Assembly: GCA_946811695.1 (NCBI GenBank)
Contig: OX328124.1
Location: 86,146,030-86,210,029 of the forward strand
From: Gonocerus acuteangulatus
Lineage: Eukaryota > Arthropoda > Insecta > Hemiptera > Coreidae
Reading direction: 5' to 3'
Length of the DNA: 64,000 nucleotides
The notes under the pieces are model-generated. The model was not told where the DNA came from. It was given only the letters and a program-made list of their open reading frames with translations, and did not search any database. Each line of letters begins with the position of its first letter. The first letter of the stretch is position 1. This document shows positions 12,238 through 23,330 of the stretch, piece by piece. The position numbers were made by a program, and so were the translations under genes.

Positions 12238-13108
12238 AAAGGCTTTGTAAGGTTTGCTATTTATCGAGGCGATAGTGTCCTGACCATGAGGGTGTATATC
12301 CAGCCCTAACTGCTGCCTAGGATTAGACGCCGACAAAGGGAACATCCTACCATTACTAGGGTCAGGGAAGACTTCTTAGGACCTTCCCAATCTCTTCGGA
12401 CTCTTTAATTGCAACGAGGACGGCGGATTAAAGGGGATGAGAAACCCCATTCTCACCCTCTCTACGGCTATTATCCACCAAATGCGAGTCTCTAATTTCC
12501 TTCCAGAATGTGGGCTTCCTCTCAGGAACAGAAAACAATTTTCCTGTTTCTGAAACCGTTTTCAATTTCCGATAGTACTAAATACATTGGAGCTTTGTTT
12601 TTTTTATAGAAATATATAGGCAGCTTCCTACAAAAAAAAACAAACAAAAAAAAACATTATATATACTTCCCTTCTAGAGAGAAATGTAATTTGGAAAGTA
12701 AATAAAAACCACTTATTTATTTCTTGTAATAAATTATTTAAAATATACTAAAACAATTTTATCATATTCTTTTACGACAATAGTACTGAGCCCAATTCCT
12801 GCTTTATAATCCTCCCAAAATCAACTTCCGGTCACGGGACTTCCGTTACTCTTTTGCGACATCCATAGTGCAGAAGACCCCAGGCCCTACGATCTTCTTA
12901 TGCAAAAAAAAAATGAATTGAATATTGCTATACTGTATATTAGTATAGTAATAACATTGTAGTAACATTGGTGTTAGTTGTAAGCAATGGCATTAGTAAA
13001 TAAAAAAATAATAGAATACTATTTATCAAAATAACAATTCATGCACTGTGTTCATGTCATGCACTGTCCTAAACACAAATTACAAACCCTTTCACGACAT
13101 ATACACGA
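12236..13108. other. Intronic stretch, possible old SINE remnants
   Basis: A GC-richer patch at 12260-12540 and a sequence ending CTTCTTATGCAAAAAAAAA at about 12911 look like decayed retroposon ends. A similar end (CCATCTTATGCAAAAAA) lies at about 16126. No family can be named. Confidence 0.3.
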
Positions 13109-13116
13109 CTCTCTAA
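13109..13116. repeat. 8-bp target-site duplication, left copy (CTCTCTAA)
   Basis: CTCTCTAA immediately precedes CAGAGTTGGGCA. An identical CTCTCTAA follows the right end at 16045-16052. Eight-base duplications are the hallmark of hAT insertion. Confidence 0.9.
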
Positions 13117-13424
13117 CAGAGTTGGGCAAACGTTAATCGCAGAGGCGATTGACGATTGACAATTAAAAATTCAATCGCATCAACTCGCAATTACGATTAA
13201 TCAATTGTTAATCGCCGAGTTCGCGATTAACAATTAAATATTAATCGTAATAGTGGATTTCGCTATTACAATTAATCAATCGTTACTGTGTGAATCCGCA
13301 ATTACGATTAATCAATTGTTAATCGCGGATTTCGCAATTAACGATTAATCAATTGTAATTGCGCAGTTCGCAATTAACAATTTATTCTGCAATTAAAATG
13401 TCAAGTGCGGCTGCTGTTTAGCAA

Positions 13425-13885
13425 TACTTAAAGTTAGGTAAAACTGCAGTTAAGTGTCCTCCTAACCGATTTCTTTCAAATTTACGTATAACGTATTTTG
13501 ATGCACTAAATACGAATCCGTTAAAAAAAAATTTCGCATACTTAGTTAGGTAAAACTGCAGTTAAGTGTACTCATAACCGATTTCTTTCAAATTTTGTAC
13601 AATAACGTATTTTGATGCACTAAATGCGAATCCGTTAAAAAAAAAGTTCGCATACTTAAAGTTAGGTAAAACTGCAGTTAAGTGTACTCATAACCGATTT
13701 CTTTCAAATTTGGTACAATAACGTATTTTGATGCACTAAATTCGAATCCGTTAAAAAAAAAAGTTCGCATACTTAAAGTTAGGTAAAACTGCAGTTAAGT
13801 GTACTCATAACCGATTTCTTACCAAATTTGGTACAATAACGTATTTTGATGCACAAAATACAAATCCGTTAAAAAAAAGTTCGCT
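13425..13885 (+). repeat. Left array: four ~116-bp direct repeats
   Basis: The word GTTAGGTAAAACTGCAGTTA recurs with starts at about 13433, 13545, 13661 and 13778. Each unit continues through CCGATTTCTTTCAAATTTGG and GATGCACTAAAT to an A-run. The same unit is present in inverse orientation at 14770-15235, so the two arrays form long hairpin arms. Confidence 0.9.
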
Positions 13886-14292
13886 TTCAACTAGGAAAGA
13901 AGTTATTAAGCACTAACGTTCACTGTTATGGGGGATATGATAGCTTATGTAAACAACTAACTTTGTCAACATGCGCATGCGCGGGTATGGAAAAGTTCGT
14001 AATAAAGAAGTTTAATTCAAATTTACCATCAATTATTTAAATTCACTAGCAGTTATTTATTCACAACCATTTTTTTTTAAATAATGAAACACTCTTCACA
14101 TCTTGTTTCTTTCACGAAAAGTATTCTGTAACAGAAATCCCTAAATAATTAGCTAATGCCTTTATAATTATTAGTTCGTTCTAATCCGCGCCTGCTGAAC
14201 TTTAATTGTCAACATACTCTTATTTTATAAAAAAAAATAGCACTGAAGTTGCACGAATTTATTATTCAAACGAGCTCATAAATATGAAGAGT

Positions 14293-14596
14293 GCTTAAAG
14301 GCATTTTTCTCTGCGACTGGGGATTTGTATCCACCGAACATCGCATCTCAAGAAGAAGAAGAAAGCTAAAAAGGATGTCTAGGAAGATAACAAGAATGTC
14401 TAGGACGACTTTTAGGCATAAATGCTATGCGTTTGCTCTCGCTACGCTCGCTCAAGAAGATATCAAAACCCTAGCCAATCCAACTCGCTAAAATTAATAG
14501 AACTTTATTTATTTTAGCGAGTTGGATTGACTAGGGTTTTGATACCTTCTTGAACGAGCGTAGCGAGCGGAAACGCTTAGTACGTATGCCTTTAAG
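14293..14596. repeat. Nested palindromic insertion inside the foldback hAT
   Basis: CTTAAAGGCAT (14293-14303) is inverted as ATGCCTTTAAG (14586-14596). Inside, two 66-bp arms (14429-14494 and 14511-14576) are inverted copies, with CTACGCTCGCTC and GAGCGTAGCGAG in mirrored positions and a 16-bp loop. A related pair of arms lies at 33798-34007, but there the order is reversed. It probably entered the left or centre of the host element, because the host's arm symmetry is displaced here. The 66-codon open frame at 14291-14491 is part of this palindrome, not a gene. Confidence 0.7.
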
Positions 14597-14769
14597 TGAC
14601 AGGTGACGACGGGAGGGGCTACCCTTAAAATTGACAATATTTTTGAACAAATGTTTTATGAACATTTCAAATGAGAGTTCTCTGTTTCCCAATGTTACAA
14701 ATACGCTGTTTACGCCTACTTTTAGAACCTTACTAACAGTGAACGTTAGTGCTTAATAACTTCTTTCCT

Positions 14770-15235
14770 AGTTGAAAGCGAACATTTTTTTTAAACGGAT
14801 TCGAATTTAGTGCATCAAAATACGTTATTGTATCAAATTTGAAAGAAATCGGTTATGAGTACACTTAACTGCAGTTTTACCTAACTTTAAGTATGCGAAC
14901 TTTTTTTTTACCGGATTCGTATTTAGTGCATCAAAATACGTTATTGTACCAAATTTGAAAGAAATCGGTTATGAGTACACTTAACTGCAGTTTTACCTAA
15001 CTTTAAGTATGCGAACTTTTTTTTTAACGGATTCGTATTTAGTGCATCAAAATACGTTATTGTACAAAATTTGAAAGAATTCGGTTATGAGTACACTTAA
15101 CTGCAGTTTTACCTAACTTTAAGTATGCGAACTTTTTTTTTAACGGATTCGTATTTAGTGCATCAAAATACGTTATTGTACAAAATTTGAAAGAAATCTG
15201 TTATGAGTACACTTAACTGCAGTTTTACCTAAAGT
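14770..15235 (-). repeat. Right array: four ~116-bp repeats, inverse of the left array
   Basis: CTGCAGTTTTACCTAA recurs about every 117 bp (near 14870, 14988, 15103 and 15222), each preceded by AAATCGGTTATGAGTACACT. This is the reverse complement of the left array unit. Confidence 0.9.
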
Positions 15236-15339
15236 ATACGCGGTGCAAGCCCCGGGGACATGCACCGCAGTTAACGTTTTAATTTCCGGATATACGTAAA
15301 AAAAAAAGAAAGGTAAAAAATAGCACTAAAATCTGCACA

Positions 15340-15640
15340 TAGTATGTGCCGGAAGCGAGCCCTTAGAGACCCGGAAGTGAACACTGGTGGATCTGAACTG
15401 ACTGGAAGTGGGCCTGGGTAACCCAGTTGTGAGAAAATTTTAACTAGAGTAAAACGGAAGTGGACCAGGAGTGGACAGGAATGCCATTGGATGTTGCCCA
15501 GAGCCGACCGGAAGTGGACCAGAGTAGATCATACGTAGTTTGGGATGTACTGGAAATGGCCAGAGTTGACCGGAAGTAGCCGGGGTCGACTAAAATAGGA
15601 CCGGAGGAGGATCAATTGTGGGCCGGAAGTGAACTTTGGA
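15340..15640 (+). repeat. Degenerate CCGGAAGT-rich block
   Basis: CCGGAAG or GGAAGTGG words recur at irregular 30-60 bp spacing, with interspersed GACCAGAGT words. It is markedly more GC-rich than the flanks. CCGGAAGT is the core of ETS-family transcription-factor sites; whether that matters here is unknown. Confidence 0.6.
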
Positions 15641-16052
15641 GTGGTATTTTTGTTGAATTTCCGCGGTAATTTTTATTAAAATACTGTTTTACAAAAAATC
15701 AAAATGAATTTAATTGCAATTAAATCAATCGCGATTAAATCAATTGCAATTAATCAATCGCGATTAAATCAATTGCACATTTGCAATTAAATCAATCGCG
15801 ATTAAATCAATTGCACATCTGCAATTAAATCAATTGCAATTAAAATGTTTAATCGCGATGAAATTAATCGCAAATGGCAATTAAAGAAATTAATCGCGAT
15901 TAAATTAATTGTATTTGGCGATTAAAAAATAAATCGCGATTAAATCAATCGCAATTGATTTAATCGCGATTGATTCAATCACGATTAAAAAGTTAATTGT
16001 TTGGTCATACGATTTAAAAATTACTTGATTGATGCCCAACTCTGCTCTCTAA

Positions 16053-16909
16053 CATTCACTTGAGGGCGGTGAGGACCTAGACGTTTTCTGCCCTTAAACA
16101 CCCAATCCATCCATCTTATGCAAAAAAGGACTCACAGGAACTACTTCATCTAGACTATTCACCTTATATTGCTGGTACAAAAGAAAAAGTTTGGAATCTA
16201 AAATTTTCGAAACTTTAAGTACGATATTAGTATACAAATCGGATTACCTTCTAGTTACCACGATTCGCGACCGTTTTCGAGATTTTTAGGGGGAAAAAAA
16301 GAAAAAAAAAAGTACTTACTACTTTTAGGAAAATACACGAAAGGCCAAAACTTTTCATATCAGCGGATATAAAACGTTGTTTTATAATAATTTATGGAGT
16401 ACAAGCCAAAAGTTATGTACATTAATTTTGATGATTTTGGTAAAATATTCAAAAATTCTAGCAATTTCTTGAGAAATGAATTTCAGCTTTGAAAGTTGCT
16501 TAATTTTGCTAAATTTAGTAGATGGGTCTTCTTGGTATAAATGAAAAGTGGTTCCACTCTAAAATATTTTATTTATTACTATAAGTAGTAGGACAACCTA
16601 TTTATGCGACAAACGTCATGCGAGCACTGAGTTCATAATTGAATATTATGATTGCTATGCTTTGTATTTACATCAAAAGTATATTTTATTAAAATCCATT
16701 TCATTTTTCAATATTGAGGGAATTAATATAAAAGTAGTTTCCTCTCACTGATGGCAGTTAGCCAAGAGGAGAAACGGACTTCATACTTGCAATCATTAAT
16801 ATTTTTTTTTTTTTTAATTTGTAATAAATGTGTATTTATGTAGATACTTTAAAAATATGAATTTTTGTAACGTTTGGTATCATTAATATAGACTATCTAT
16901 ACACCTATC

Positions 16910-16911
<2 letters not shown>
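16053..16911. other. Intronic stretch without recognised features
   Basis: AT-rich, with a T-run at 16802-16815. No exon or element was found. Confidence 0.4.

Positions 16912-16978
<67 letters not shown>
16912..16978. repeat. (TA)n microsatellite
   Basis: Pure TA run of about 67 bp. Confidence 0.97.
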
Positions 16979-16982
<4 letters not shown>

Positions 16983-17504
16983 CATGGACATTTCACCCTA
17001 AGCATGAAGATTGAGCCCTAAGCTTTCCTTATAGGGAGGGCGGAAACTCGTTACAATCAACTTAGAATGAAAAGCCACTTGGATGAAAGTTGCCTAAACA
17101 AGTAGCTACCAATATATCATTAAAGCATCCTTAGAGATAGAATTCAGTGGATTTCATGCCAAACTCACATTCAGTTCTATGATCTGGTTTCTTGAGAACC
17201 TATAAACCTTGAATGGAGAGATATCACTTCTTCCACGAATGAAACAATCCCCTTAAGTAAATTTTATTTTATATATTTGTATTATTATTATAAAGAGAGT
17301 TCCGAAATAGGTCTTTGCTAAAATCAACAGGACGTAGTCAGTTTGTTCCTTCATACCTTTCCCGGGTCATTATTTGTTTGACCGATTTATCACCACACCT
17401 TGCATGATAAATGTAATAAACACCTCCCTCACATAGTGCACGGTAGAAAGGAAACAACGACATTTATCATTTTATCACAAACACGACGATTATTTAATAA
17501 TCAT

Positions 17505-17740
17505 ATTACACTAACAAGTGAACATCCCCAAGTGTCCGGAGCCCATTTTTATGATACTTTGTATATTTATTAAACACGTGAAAATAATCGACACGTATTT
17601 TTTTTTTTTATATCGGCCCAATCGCACGTTTAAGTGCACCCTTCCAAAGTACACCTCAGCTACCCCGAAAAATCCTCATTCTACATCGAAAAATAGTCAA
17701 CGTGTGTCCTTGCGTTCCGTCCAATACACATTAGGAGCCG
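17505..17740 (+). repeat. Dispersed repeat (copy 1 of 3), TCCGGAGCC family
   Basis: TGTCCGGAGCC, then TTTATTAAACACGTGAAAAT and CGCACGTTTAAG, recur in order at about 54658-54780 (plus) and, inverted, at about 19690-19840. The open frames over it (CPEPIFM...) are conserved only because the DNA is. Origin unknown. Confidence 0.6.
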
Positions 17741-17957
17741 AGAAATAAAATAAAATAAGTTGAAAAACTTTATTTTAAATATCGAGTTTAAAAAATTTTA
17801 TCGACCTGAGTCTTTCACCAATTCATTTGTTTTAGAACGTAGATTAATGAACAAATACAGTCGTCAAAAAATAATTTATATTTCGTCAATGTAAATTCAA
17901 AAAGAACACACACGAGGACTTGACCAATACAATCAAACAAAATATTTTAAATTATTG

Positions 17958-18285
17958 GCTAGACAGCTGGACTCGACTAACTGACAATAAATTACGTACA
18001 ATCAAAACTACTACTCAGGAGTAGACATCCAGCTAACGTGACAAGACACGAGAAGAAGTTGTACTTGCTCGACTCTGAATTGGCCACACAAGACTAACAC
18101 ACGAATATCTCATGACAGGAGTTAAAAAAACCAATTTGTGATATATGCAATACAGACTTTACTGTAAAACACCTACTTACGGAGTGCAGAAGACAACAAA
18201 AACTAAATATCCCAAATGACATTTACGAATTGTTGAGGGACAGGAGCCAATACATAAACACAATACTTTCTTACTTGCAGGACTC
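17958..18285 (+). pseudogene. LINE RNase H / zinc-knuckle tail fragment
   Basis: Translating with frame breaks gives YWLDSWTRLTDN, then HTRLTHEYLMTG, then CDICNTDFTVKHLLTEC. This is the end of the RNase H region and the CxxC...H...C knuckle of an I/R1-like LINE. It is the same subfamily as 30431-30861 (minus). It stops abruptly where an RT segment begins (18286), so the order is the reverse of an intact LINE. Stops are present within the fragment. Confidence 0.65.
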
Positions 18286-19020
18286 CATAAATGCTGGAGT
18301 CCCCCAAGAGAGCATTATTGGACCTCTCCTTTTCCTTCTATAAACTGCGGATATTCCCACACACCCTCAAACCCTCCTAACAACCTACGCAGATGATACT
18401 GCCGCTGGAGAGAAATTGGAGAGAAATGTGGAAAATAAAAATCAACCCAGAAAAATGCAAACAGGTAACATTTACCCTCTAGAAAATATTCCACTACCAG
18501 TATCCAGCGAGGTTCGATATCTAGGATTATACCTTGACAGCTGACTGACATGGAACCCTCACACGAGACTAAAAATACAAGAACTGAACAAAAGATACGA
18601 ACTACTTAGACGAATTCTTGGACCCTCGTCTAAGTTAACGACACAGAACAAACTTACGATATACAAAACAATCATTCGACCCATCTGGACATACGGACTT
18701 GAACTCTGGGGATCTGCAAAAACATCCAACATTAACAGAATACAGGCATTCCAGTCAAAAGTTCTCCGAAAAATTGTCAACGCACCCTTCTACGTATCCA
18801 ACAAAACCCTGCATAATGACCTTAACATCCCATTTGTCCTTGACCTCGCTAAAACACGTTTCCAAATTTTCCATTCCAAATTGTCTCACCATCCTAATCC
18901 TGAAGGTCAATCCTTATCTTCACAATCCCACCCGGACAATCCTCCCAGGCGGCTTAAGAGACAGTGGCCCCGAGATAAGTTACTTGCCTGATCACTCTGG
19001 AATCATTAAAATATTTAGTT
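18286..19020 (+). pseudogene. Jockey-type reverse transcriptase, C-terminal half, broken
   Basis: Reads INAGVPQESIIGPLLFLL (RT motif 4), a stop, TTYADDTA (catalytic YADD), a frame change, then EVRYLGLYLDS, LTWNPHTRLK, IRPIWTYGLELWGSA, FQSKVLRKI, APFYVSN, LNIPFV and PPRRLKRQWPRD. This is the classic Jockey RT thumb and C-terminus. At least two stops (after FLL and LDS) and frameshifts make it a pseudogene. A 3' UTR follows to about 19170, where a TA tract begins. A related minus-strand fragment lies at 21490-21715. Confidence 0.8.
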
Positions 19021-19165
19021 AAATAACAAGTGAAGTGCCAATAATGGTTGGCTTCTTCCAAATTTTGTACTTATTTTATTTTTTGCGTTTTGATCATATG
19101 TACATATCAATATCTGTATCAACACACTTGATCATTGTACACTTTATATTTTGTACAGATTTCAA

Positions 19166-19170
<5 letters not shown>

Positions 19171-19228
<58 letters not shown>
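19171..19228. repeat. (TA)n microsatellite
   Basis: TA run directly after the Jockey 3' UTR and an AATAAA-like word. Confidence 0.95.
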
Positions 19229-19232
<4 letters not shown>

Positions 19233-19689
19233 TTGCAGGACACTAAACTATACACTCACATTTGAAGACATCTGCTGAATAACCAGAGGCTTCCAGGCAT
19301 ATTACAGACATTTCCAAACCTCTGGTTATGGAAATAATTGAATTAAATACCCATCTTAAATTCGCAGTAGATGCGAATCACTTATAAATAAATAAATTCG
19401 AAAAGATGCTTACGTTTGAAGTAAACTAGTATTATACATTTTCTTACACCAAAAATAATAGCAATAATTTAATAATAAAAATAAAAATAATTTTAATATA
19501 AAATTAAAAATAATAATAGATTTAATATCAGCACACCAAGAAATCCTAATGAGGTAAATATTGAAAAGAAGAAATAATACTTTTTTCCTGTTAGGAGAGA
19601 CAAGTATCTCTCGATATTGGAGGAAAAAGGTATTATTTATTTATTTTTTTTTTTTTTTGTATATAATTCCCTTGTTAGAATATTTGAAT
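19229..19689. other. Intronic stretch without recognised features
   Basis: Contains AAT/AAAT-rich low-complexity sequence (19440-19520). Nothing else was found. Confidence 0.4.
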
Positions 19690-19840
19690 TGTACTTTAGA
19701 AGGGTGGTTTCGCCCCTTAAACGTGCGATTCGACCGATTTAAAAAAAAAAAAGTATCGACTATTTTCACGTGTTTAATAAATATACAAAGTTTCATAAAT
19801 ATCGGCTCCGGACACGATGTTCCCTTGTAAGTACCAATCT
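19690..19840 (-). repeat. Dispersed repeat (copy 2 of 3), TCCGGAGCC family
   Basis: Inverse of the copy at 17505-17740: AAACGTGCG..., TTTTCACGTGTTTAATAAAT and GGCTCCGGACA occur in mirrored order. The 116-residue minus-strand open frame at 19641-19991 runs across it and beyond; I do not regard it as a gene. Confidence 0.55.
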
Positions 19841-20128
19841 TCGTATCTTCGTTTTTGGCAATCGTCTTCGCTGTATATTTCTGTCTCCCTGTAAAGTAAA
19901 ACACAGATAAAAATTTGGTGAAGTATTGGGGAAAATGAATTCTGGATTTCCTTTCATTGTCACATCTGCTATCCCCTTTACAATGAAACATTATTTTTTC
20001 ATGAAATACCTATTCTGTAATGTGTACTGCTGTCCATGATTAATAAGCTGCCCAAATAATCGTTTAAATCATTAGTAATATTAAGATATCAATGCGTCTT
20101 CTACAATTTTTTTTCTAATTTGTTGCAG

Positions 20129-20253
20129 AGCTTGCGGACTCTTCAAGAGGCGAGAAATCTCGGAGCGAGCTGAAAGAAAATTCTTCAAGTTCGACAAAGA
20201 GCATTGCAGGTGCCTTCCTCATCCTGACTACCTCGTGCCTCGTGATAACGTAA
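20129..20253 (+). CDS. Terminal exon of plus-strand host gene, GPI-anchor-like C-terminus
   Basis: A strong acceptor (TTCTAATTTGTTGCAG) is followed by AG and an open frame LADSSRGEKSRSELKEN..., a Ser-rich patch (SSSSTKS) and a hydrophobic end (AGAFLILTTSCLVIT) to a TAA at 20251-20253. Entering in phase 1, it joins in frame to the exon at 8086-8145. A Ser-rich small-residue patch followed by about 15 hydrophobic residues at the very C-terminus resembles a GPI-attachment signal, so a surface-anchored protein is a reasonable inference. A second frame of the same exon is also open to 20306 and is Cys-containing (HCRCLPHPDYLV, LCKYCEQ). It needs a different incoming phase and I rank it second. AATAAA-type signals follow (about 20302, 20740). 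Confidence 0.55.
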
Positions 20254-20309
20254 CCCCAGGGGACTTCAAGCTACTCCCCAAGCTCTGTAAATATTGTGAA
20301 CAATAAAAG

Positions 20310-21280
20310 TGGGCTTCACAAATGTGTATATACCCGCCGCAACAAAACCACTCTCAGCCTTCTACTCATCTTTAGTTTCTACACAAATTAGCCACGACCT
20401 TCGGCTGTTGTGTAACAGAACCTCTAAGATGTCCTTCTTTTTAGCCGCAAAAAAATGTTGTTGTGTATAAAAAGTTCCAGCGATCATTACCTGTAAACTT
20501 AAAATAAATGTAAATATGAAATGGAACAAATAATCTATTTGCATTTATTTGTATGTGGCTGCTTGAATCCAACTTTTCATGTTGGAAATGTTTGTACCTA
20601 TATATGTAAAAAGAGTATTTATAACATAATCAAATCAAATTGCTGATAACTGTTCGATGTTTATATAACTGAGCATGATTTTAGTGCCAACAGAACGTAT
20701 ATAACTGTGTATTTATTGTATATTACTTCATATTTTGTTAATAAATTCTCTTCTGTTTAAAATGTTCATAATTTTTAATACCATTTTTTCTATCTTACTA
20801 GTCAATTAATCTCTTAAAGTCGAAAATTTCTTGAATAAATATTCTTCGCAACAGATGTAAGGCATTGAACGATTTTTAATGGATCTTTTGGATTTAGAAA
20901 CTAAAAATAATTATACCTGGTAACCCAACTACAGGACAAATTAATTATTAATTACGGTTATTTAATTTAAACATAATATTACTTTTTTTTTCACATTTGA
21001 TGTTGTTTACCTATATTGAAGTTTTTTACATATTTACTTTTATTTATAAATCAATGTTTAATTTCAAAATCAATGTTTAATTATAAATTAATGTTTAATT
21101 TCAGTTTCAGGCTCAACCAATTTTTTTGAAGGAGATAATGATTTTGTATATATTTATTTATGAGCATCCTCATCTAAGGCGTTTCACTAAGGACAATTAT
21201 TTACATAGACATCCAGTTATAATTTATATATATATTTCTTTATTGATTATTACATCCTGTATAGAAATACATCTGGTAAT
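20310..21280. other. Downstream flank / 3' UTR, AT-rich
   Basis: Several AATAAA-like words (for example TTAATAAATTCTC near 20740) could serve as poly(A) signals for the preceding exon. No other feature was found. Confidence 0.4.
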
Positions 21281-21287
21281 ATGATAA

Positions 21288-21715
21288 ATGATACAATATG
21301 GAGGTTCTGTGCTCAAGGCCTTCCAACTTCATCCTCGATTCACGCCAGAAAGACGCTCAGATGACGTTGAAAGGTGCCTACACAAGCTCCCTTCTGCTCC
21401 GAACAGTGGCTGGAGTCAAAGAGAGATCGGTGAGCCACAGAAAATTGTCGCACTTGAACAAAGAGAAAGCCATTGCTAACAGTTCACTTGGTCACTGCAG
21501 CAGATCTCTAGGCCAATGTCTTTTGAGTCGCCTCGGTGGAAAGAGTGGATGGGTGGCACTTGATAGGGAGAGGACTTCAGGATTTTGATGCGTGGAAAGT
21601 TTAGGATGGAAACGTTGGAATCTGGATAATACAACACCATTAACGAGTGGGATATTGAGGTCTTTATGGAGGTTGAGGTTGGAAACATAAAAAGGAGTTT
21701 TGTTATAAGGAAGGT
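21288..21715 (-). pseudogene. Jockey LINE C-terminal fragment
   Basis: Minus-strand reading gives YNKTPFYVSN, LHKDLNIPLV, FQRFHPKLS, SLSSATHPL and PPRRLKRHWPRDLL. These are the same C-terminal words as in the Jockey copy at 18780-18980. A stop follows and the rest (21288-21480) is presumed LINE 3' sequence. The 96-residue plus-strand frame here is a shadow. Confidence 0.7.
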
Positions 21716-21719
21716 CAAA

Positions 21720-22985
21720 ACATAATAGATATTATTATACTATGATAAATATTAATTATCTAATGCTCTACTACTTTCACATCTTTAAAGCCTCAGCAGG
21801 AGCGTTCCTTAAAACGTAATTTCAATGTGTTTAGACTGTAAGAAAAATAAGCTATACGTAGTGATTCCTGAATGTTGAAGAAATGTGTTAGCTCCCCATG
21901 TTGTGCCACTGGGAACCCTTAAAAAAAAGTCGAAGATTTTTTGTACTTTTTAAGGAGCACTTTCAAATCGAGCAATCACGTATTTTCTTGTACAGTGATA
22001 ATCCAAGAAATAAAAGCTTTGGTTGGTTATCATACAAGCACTCTTGAAATCCTCTAAGATTCAAGGGGGTGTACAGCGTTGAAAGACTACACAAGAGAAC
22101 AAAGTTTGTTGTCGGACGGATCTGATGTTCAACAAGGGATTCACTAGGAGTTGAAAAGTTTTGTGAACTTCCTTTGTTGGTGAAGAACAGTACGTTGATA
22201 CCCGAGAAACTCAAGTAAAATGGTTTTAAGATGACATTGAGAACCCAGAATCCCAGAGGTTTAATTAGCAAAAACATTTTTCCAGTGTACAAGTGATAAT
22301 GGGTTGTCGCAGGGGTTTCAGATGATGTGAATTTTATATCATGATGAATTAACTACTTTACCGTCATGAAAGAATTTCATCATAGCGCGCTTCCGTTCTT
22401 ATTCATAAAGTCATCAAACAGTAAATGTTTTGCTTTGGACTTTCGTAAAACATTCCTTACAATGAAATCTGAGATGCAAGATTTTAGGCACCGCCATAGG
22501 AAACTGACAGTATCCTAAGCGCAAACCACTTCTTCCTCCATCTCAAAATTCTCTCTTTTAAAACACAATTACAAATACATTTATCATTTTTTTTGTTCTA
22601 TTTCTAAACTACGAATTCTACTTTTAATTATAATAAGAAAACAAAAAATTATTAACTAAGGTAGACTGAGACAAAGAATCGTTCATAAGAACAAAACCGA
22701 CATTTTTTTACAACCGATTTCTCCAAATGATATTGTCGCATCTAAAATTACTTGACGTCCGTTTTTGCAGGAGATTTAATATGATTGTCCTCCACTTACC
22801 ACGATTTTCCAACAGTTTTAAAGTTTCGAGTTATTTAAGAAAATACACTTATTAGCGCGGTTCCTCCCTCCCCGATAGGGAGGAACCCCGCTTATAAGGT
22901 TCATACAATGAAACAATCCGGAAGTGCCGACTAGAAAATTTCGCGTTTCAGAACCCCTAGAGACCGAAAATAACGGTGGTTAAAA
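21720..22985. other. Unassigned stretch with a 109-codon minus-strand open frame
   Basis: The frame 21963-22292 (minus) shows no domain I recognise and no start or splice context. It may be chance or an eroded repeat. Nothing else was found. Confidence 0.3.
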
Positions 22986-22988
22986 TTT

Positions 22989-22989
22989 G

Positions 22990-23024
<35 letters not shown>

Positions 23025-23027
23025 ATA

Positions 23028-23106
<79 letters not shown>

Positions 23107-23110
23107 ATAT
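22989..23110. repeat. (TA)n microsatellite with GTGTGT and TTTAT interruptions
   Basis: TA run interrupted at about 23018-23037 and 23091. Confidence 0.95.
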
Positions 23111-23330
23111 TTGTCTGTTCGCGGATTTCTGGCCTCCCTAATGGTCCGATTTTGATGAAATTTGGTACAAAAATCTGTCGTCCGATTTGAAAGGTCAAGT
23201 TCGTTAACCAGCAAAATCCGCCCACTGGAAGATGGCGTTTGGGGCGAAATTCGCACAAAAAAATCGTAACGCTTACGTTTTTGAGTTCATACGCTTGTAA
23301 GTACTCGTTTTATAGGCTTCTTTGGCTAGG
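23111..23330 (+). repeat. Dispersed repeat starting TTTGTCTGTTCGC after (TA)n
   Basis: The words TTTGTCTGTTCGC, CCGATTTTGATGAAATTTGG, CAAAAATCTGTCGTC and GTTCGTTAACCAGC recur in diverged form on the minus strand at about 26440-26572. There TTTGTCTGTTCGC also directly abuts a (TA)n tract. No coding sequence recognised. Confidence 0.55.

Larger units (their letters stand above)
13117..16044. mobile_element. Giant foldback non-autonomous hAT transposon (2,928 bp)
   Basis: The inverted ends are CAGAGTTGGGCA (left) and TGCCCAACTCTG (right), flanked by perfect 8-bp duplications. The internal order is: AATTAATCG-type short repeats (about 13130-13395); four direct ~116-bp repeats (13425-13885); unique arms; a central nested palindrome (14293-14596); the same ~116-bp repeats four times in inverse orientation (14770-15235); a block of CCGGAAGT motifs (15340-15640); then a second AATTAATCGCGATT block (15700-16020). 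No transposase is encoded, so it would need a hAT transposase in trans. The repeated subterminal words are likely, by analogy with known hAT ends, to bind transposase. Size and symmetry are unusual for a non-autonomous hAT. Confidence 0.85.

Noticed and set aside
12032..12345. Open frames RERERE and SLSLSL on opposite strands
   Set aside because: Artefact of the (GA)n microsatellite.
19641..19991. 116-codon minus-strand frame
   Set aside because: Overlaps a dispersed repeat present three times; the similarity is at DNA level.
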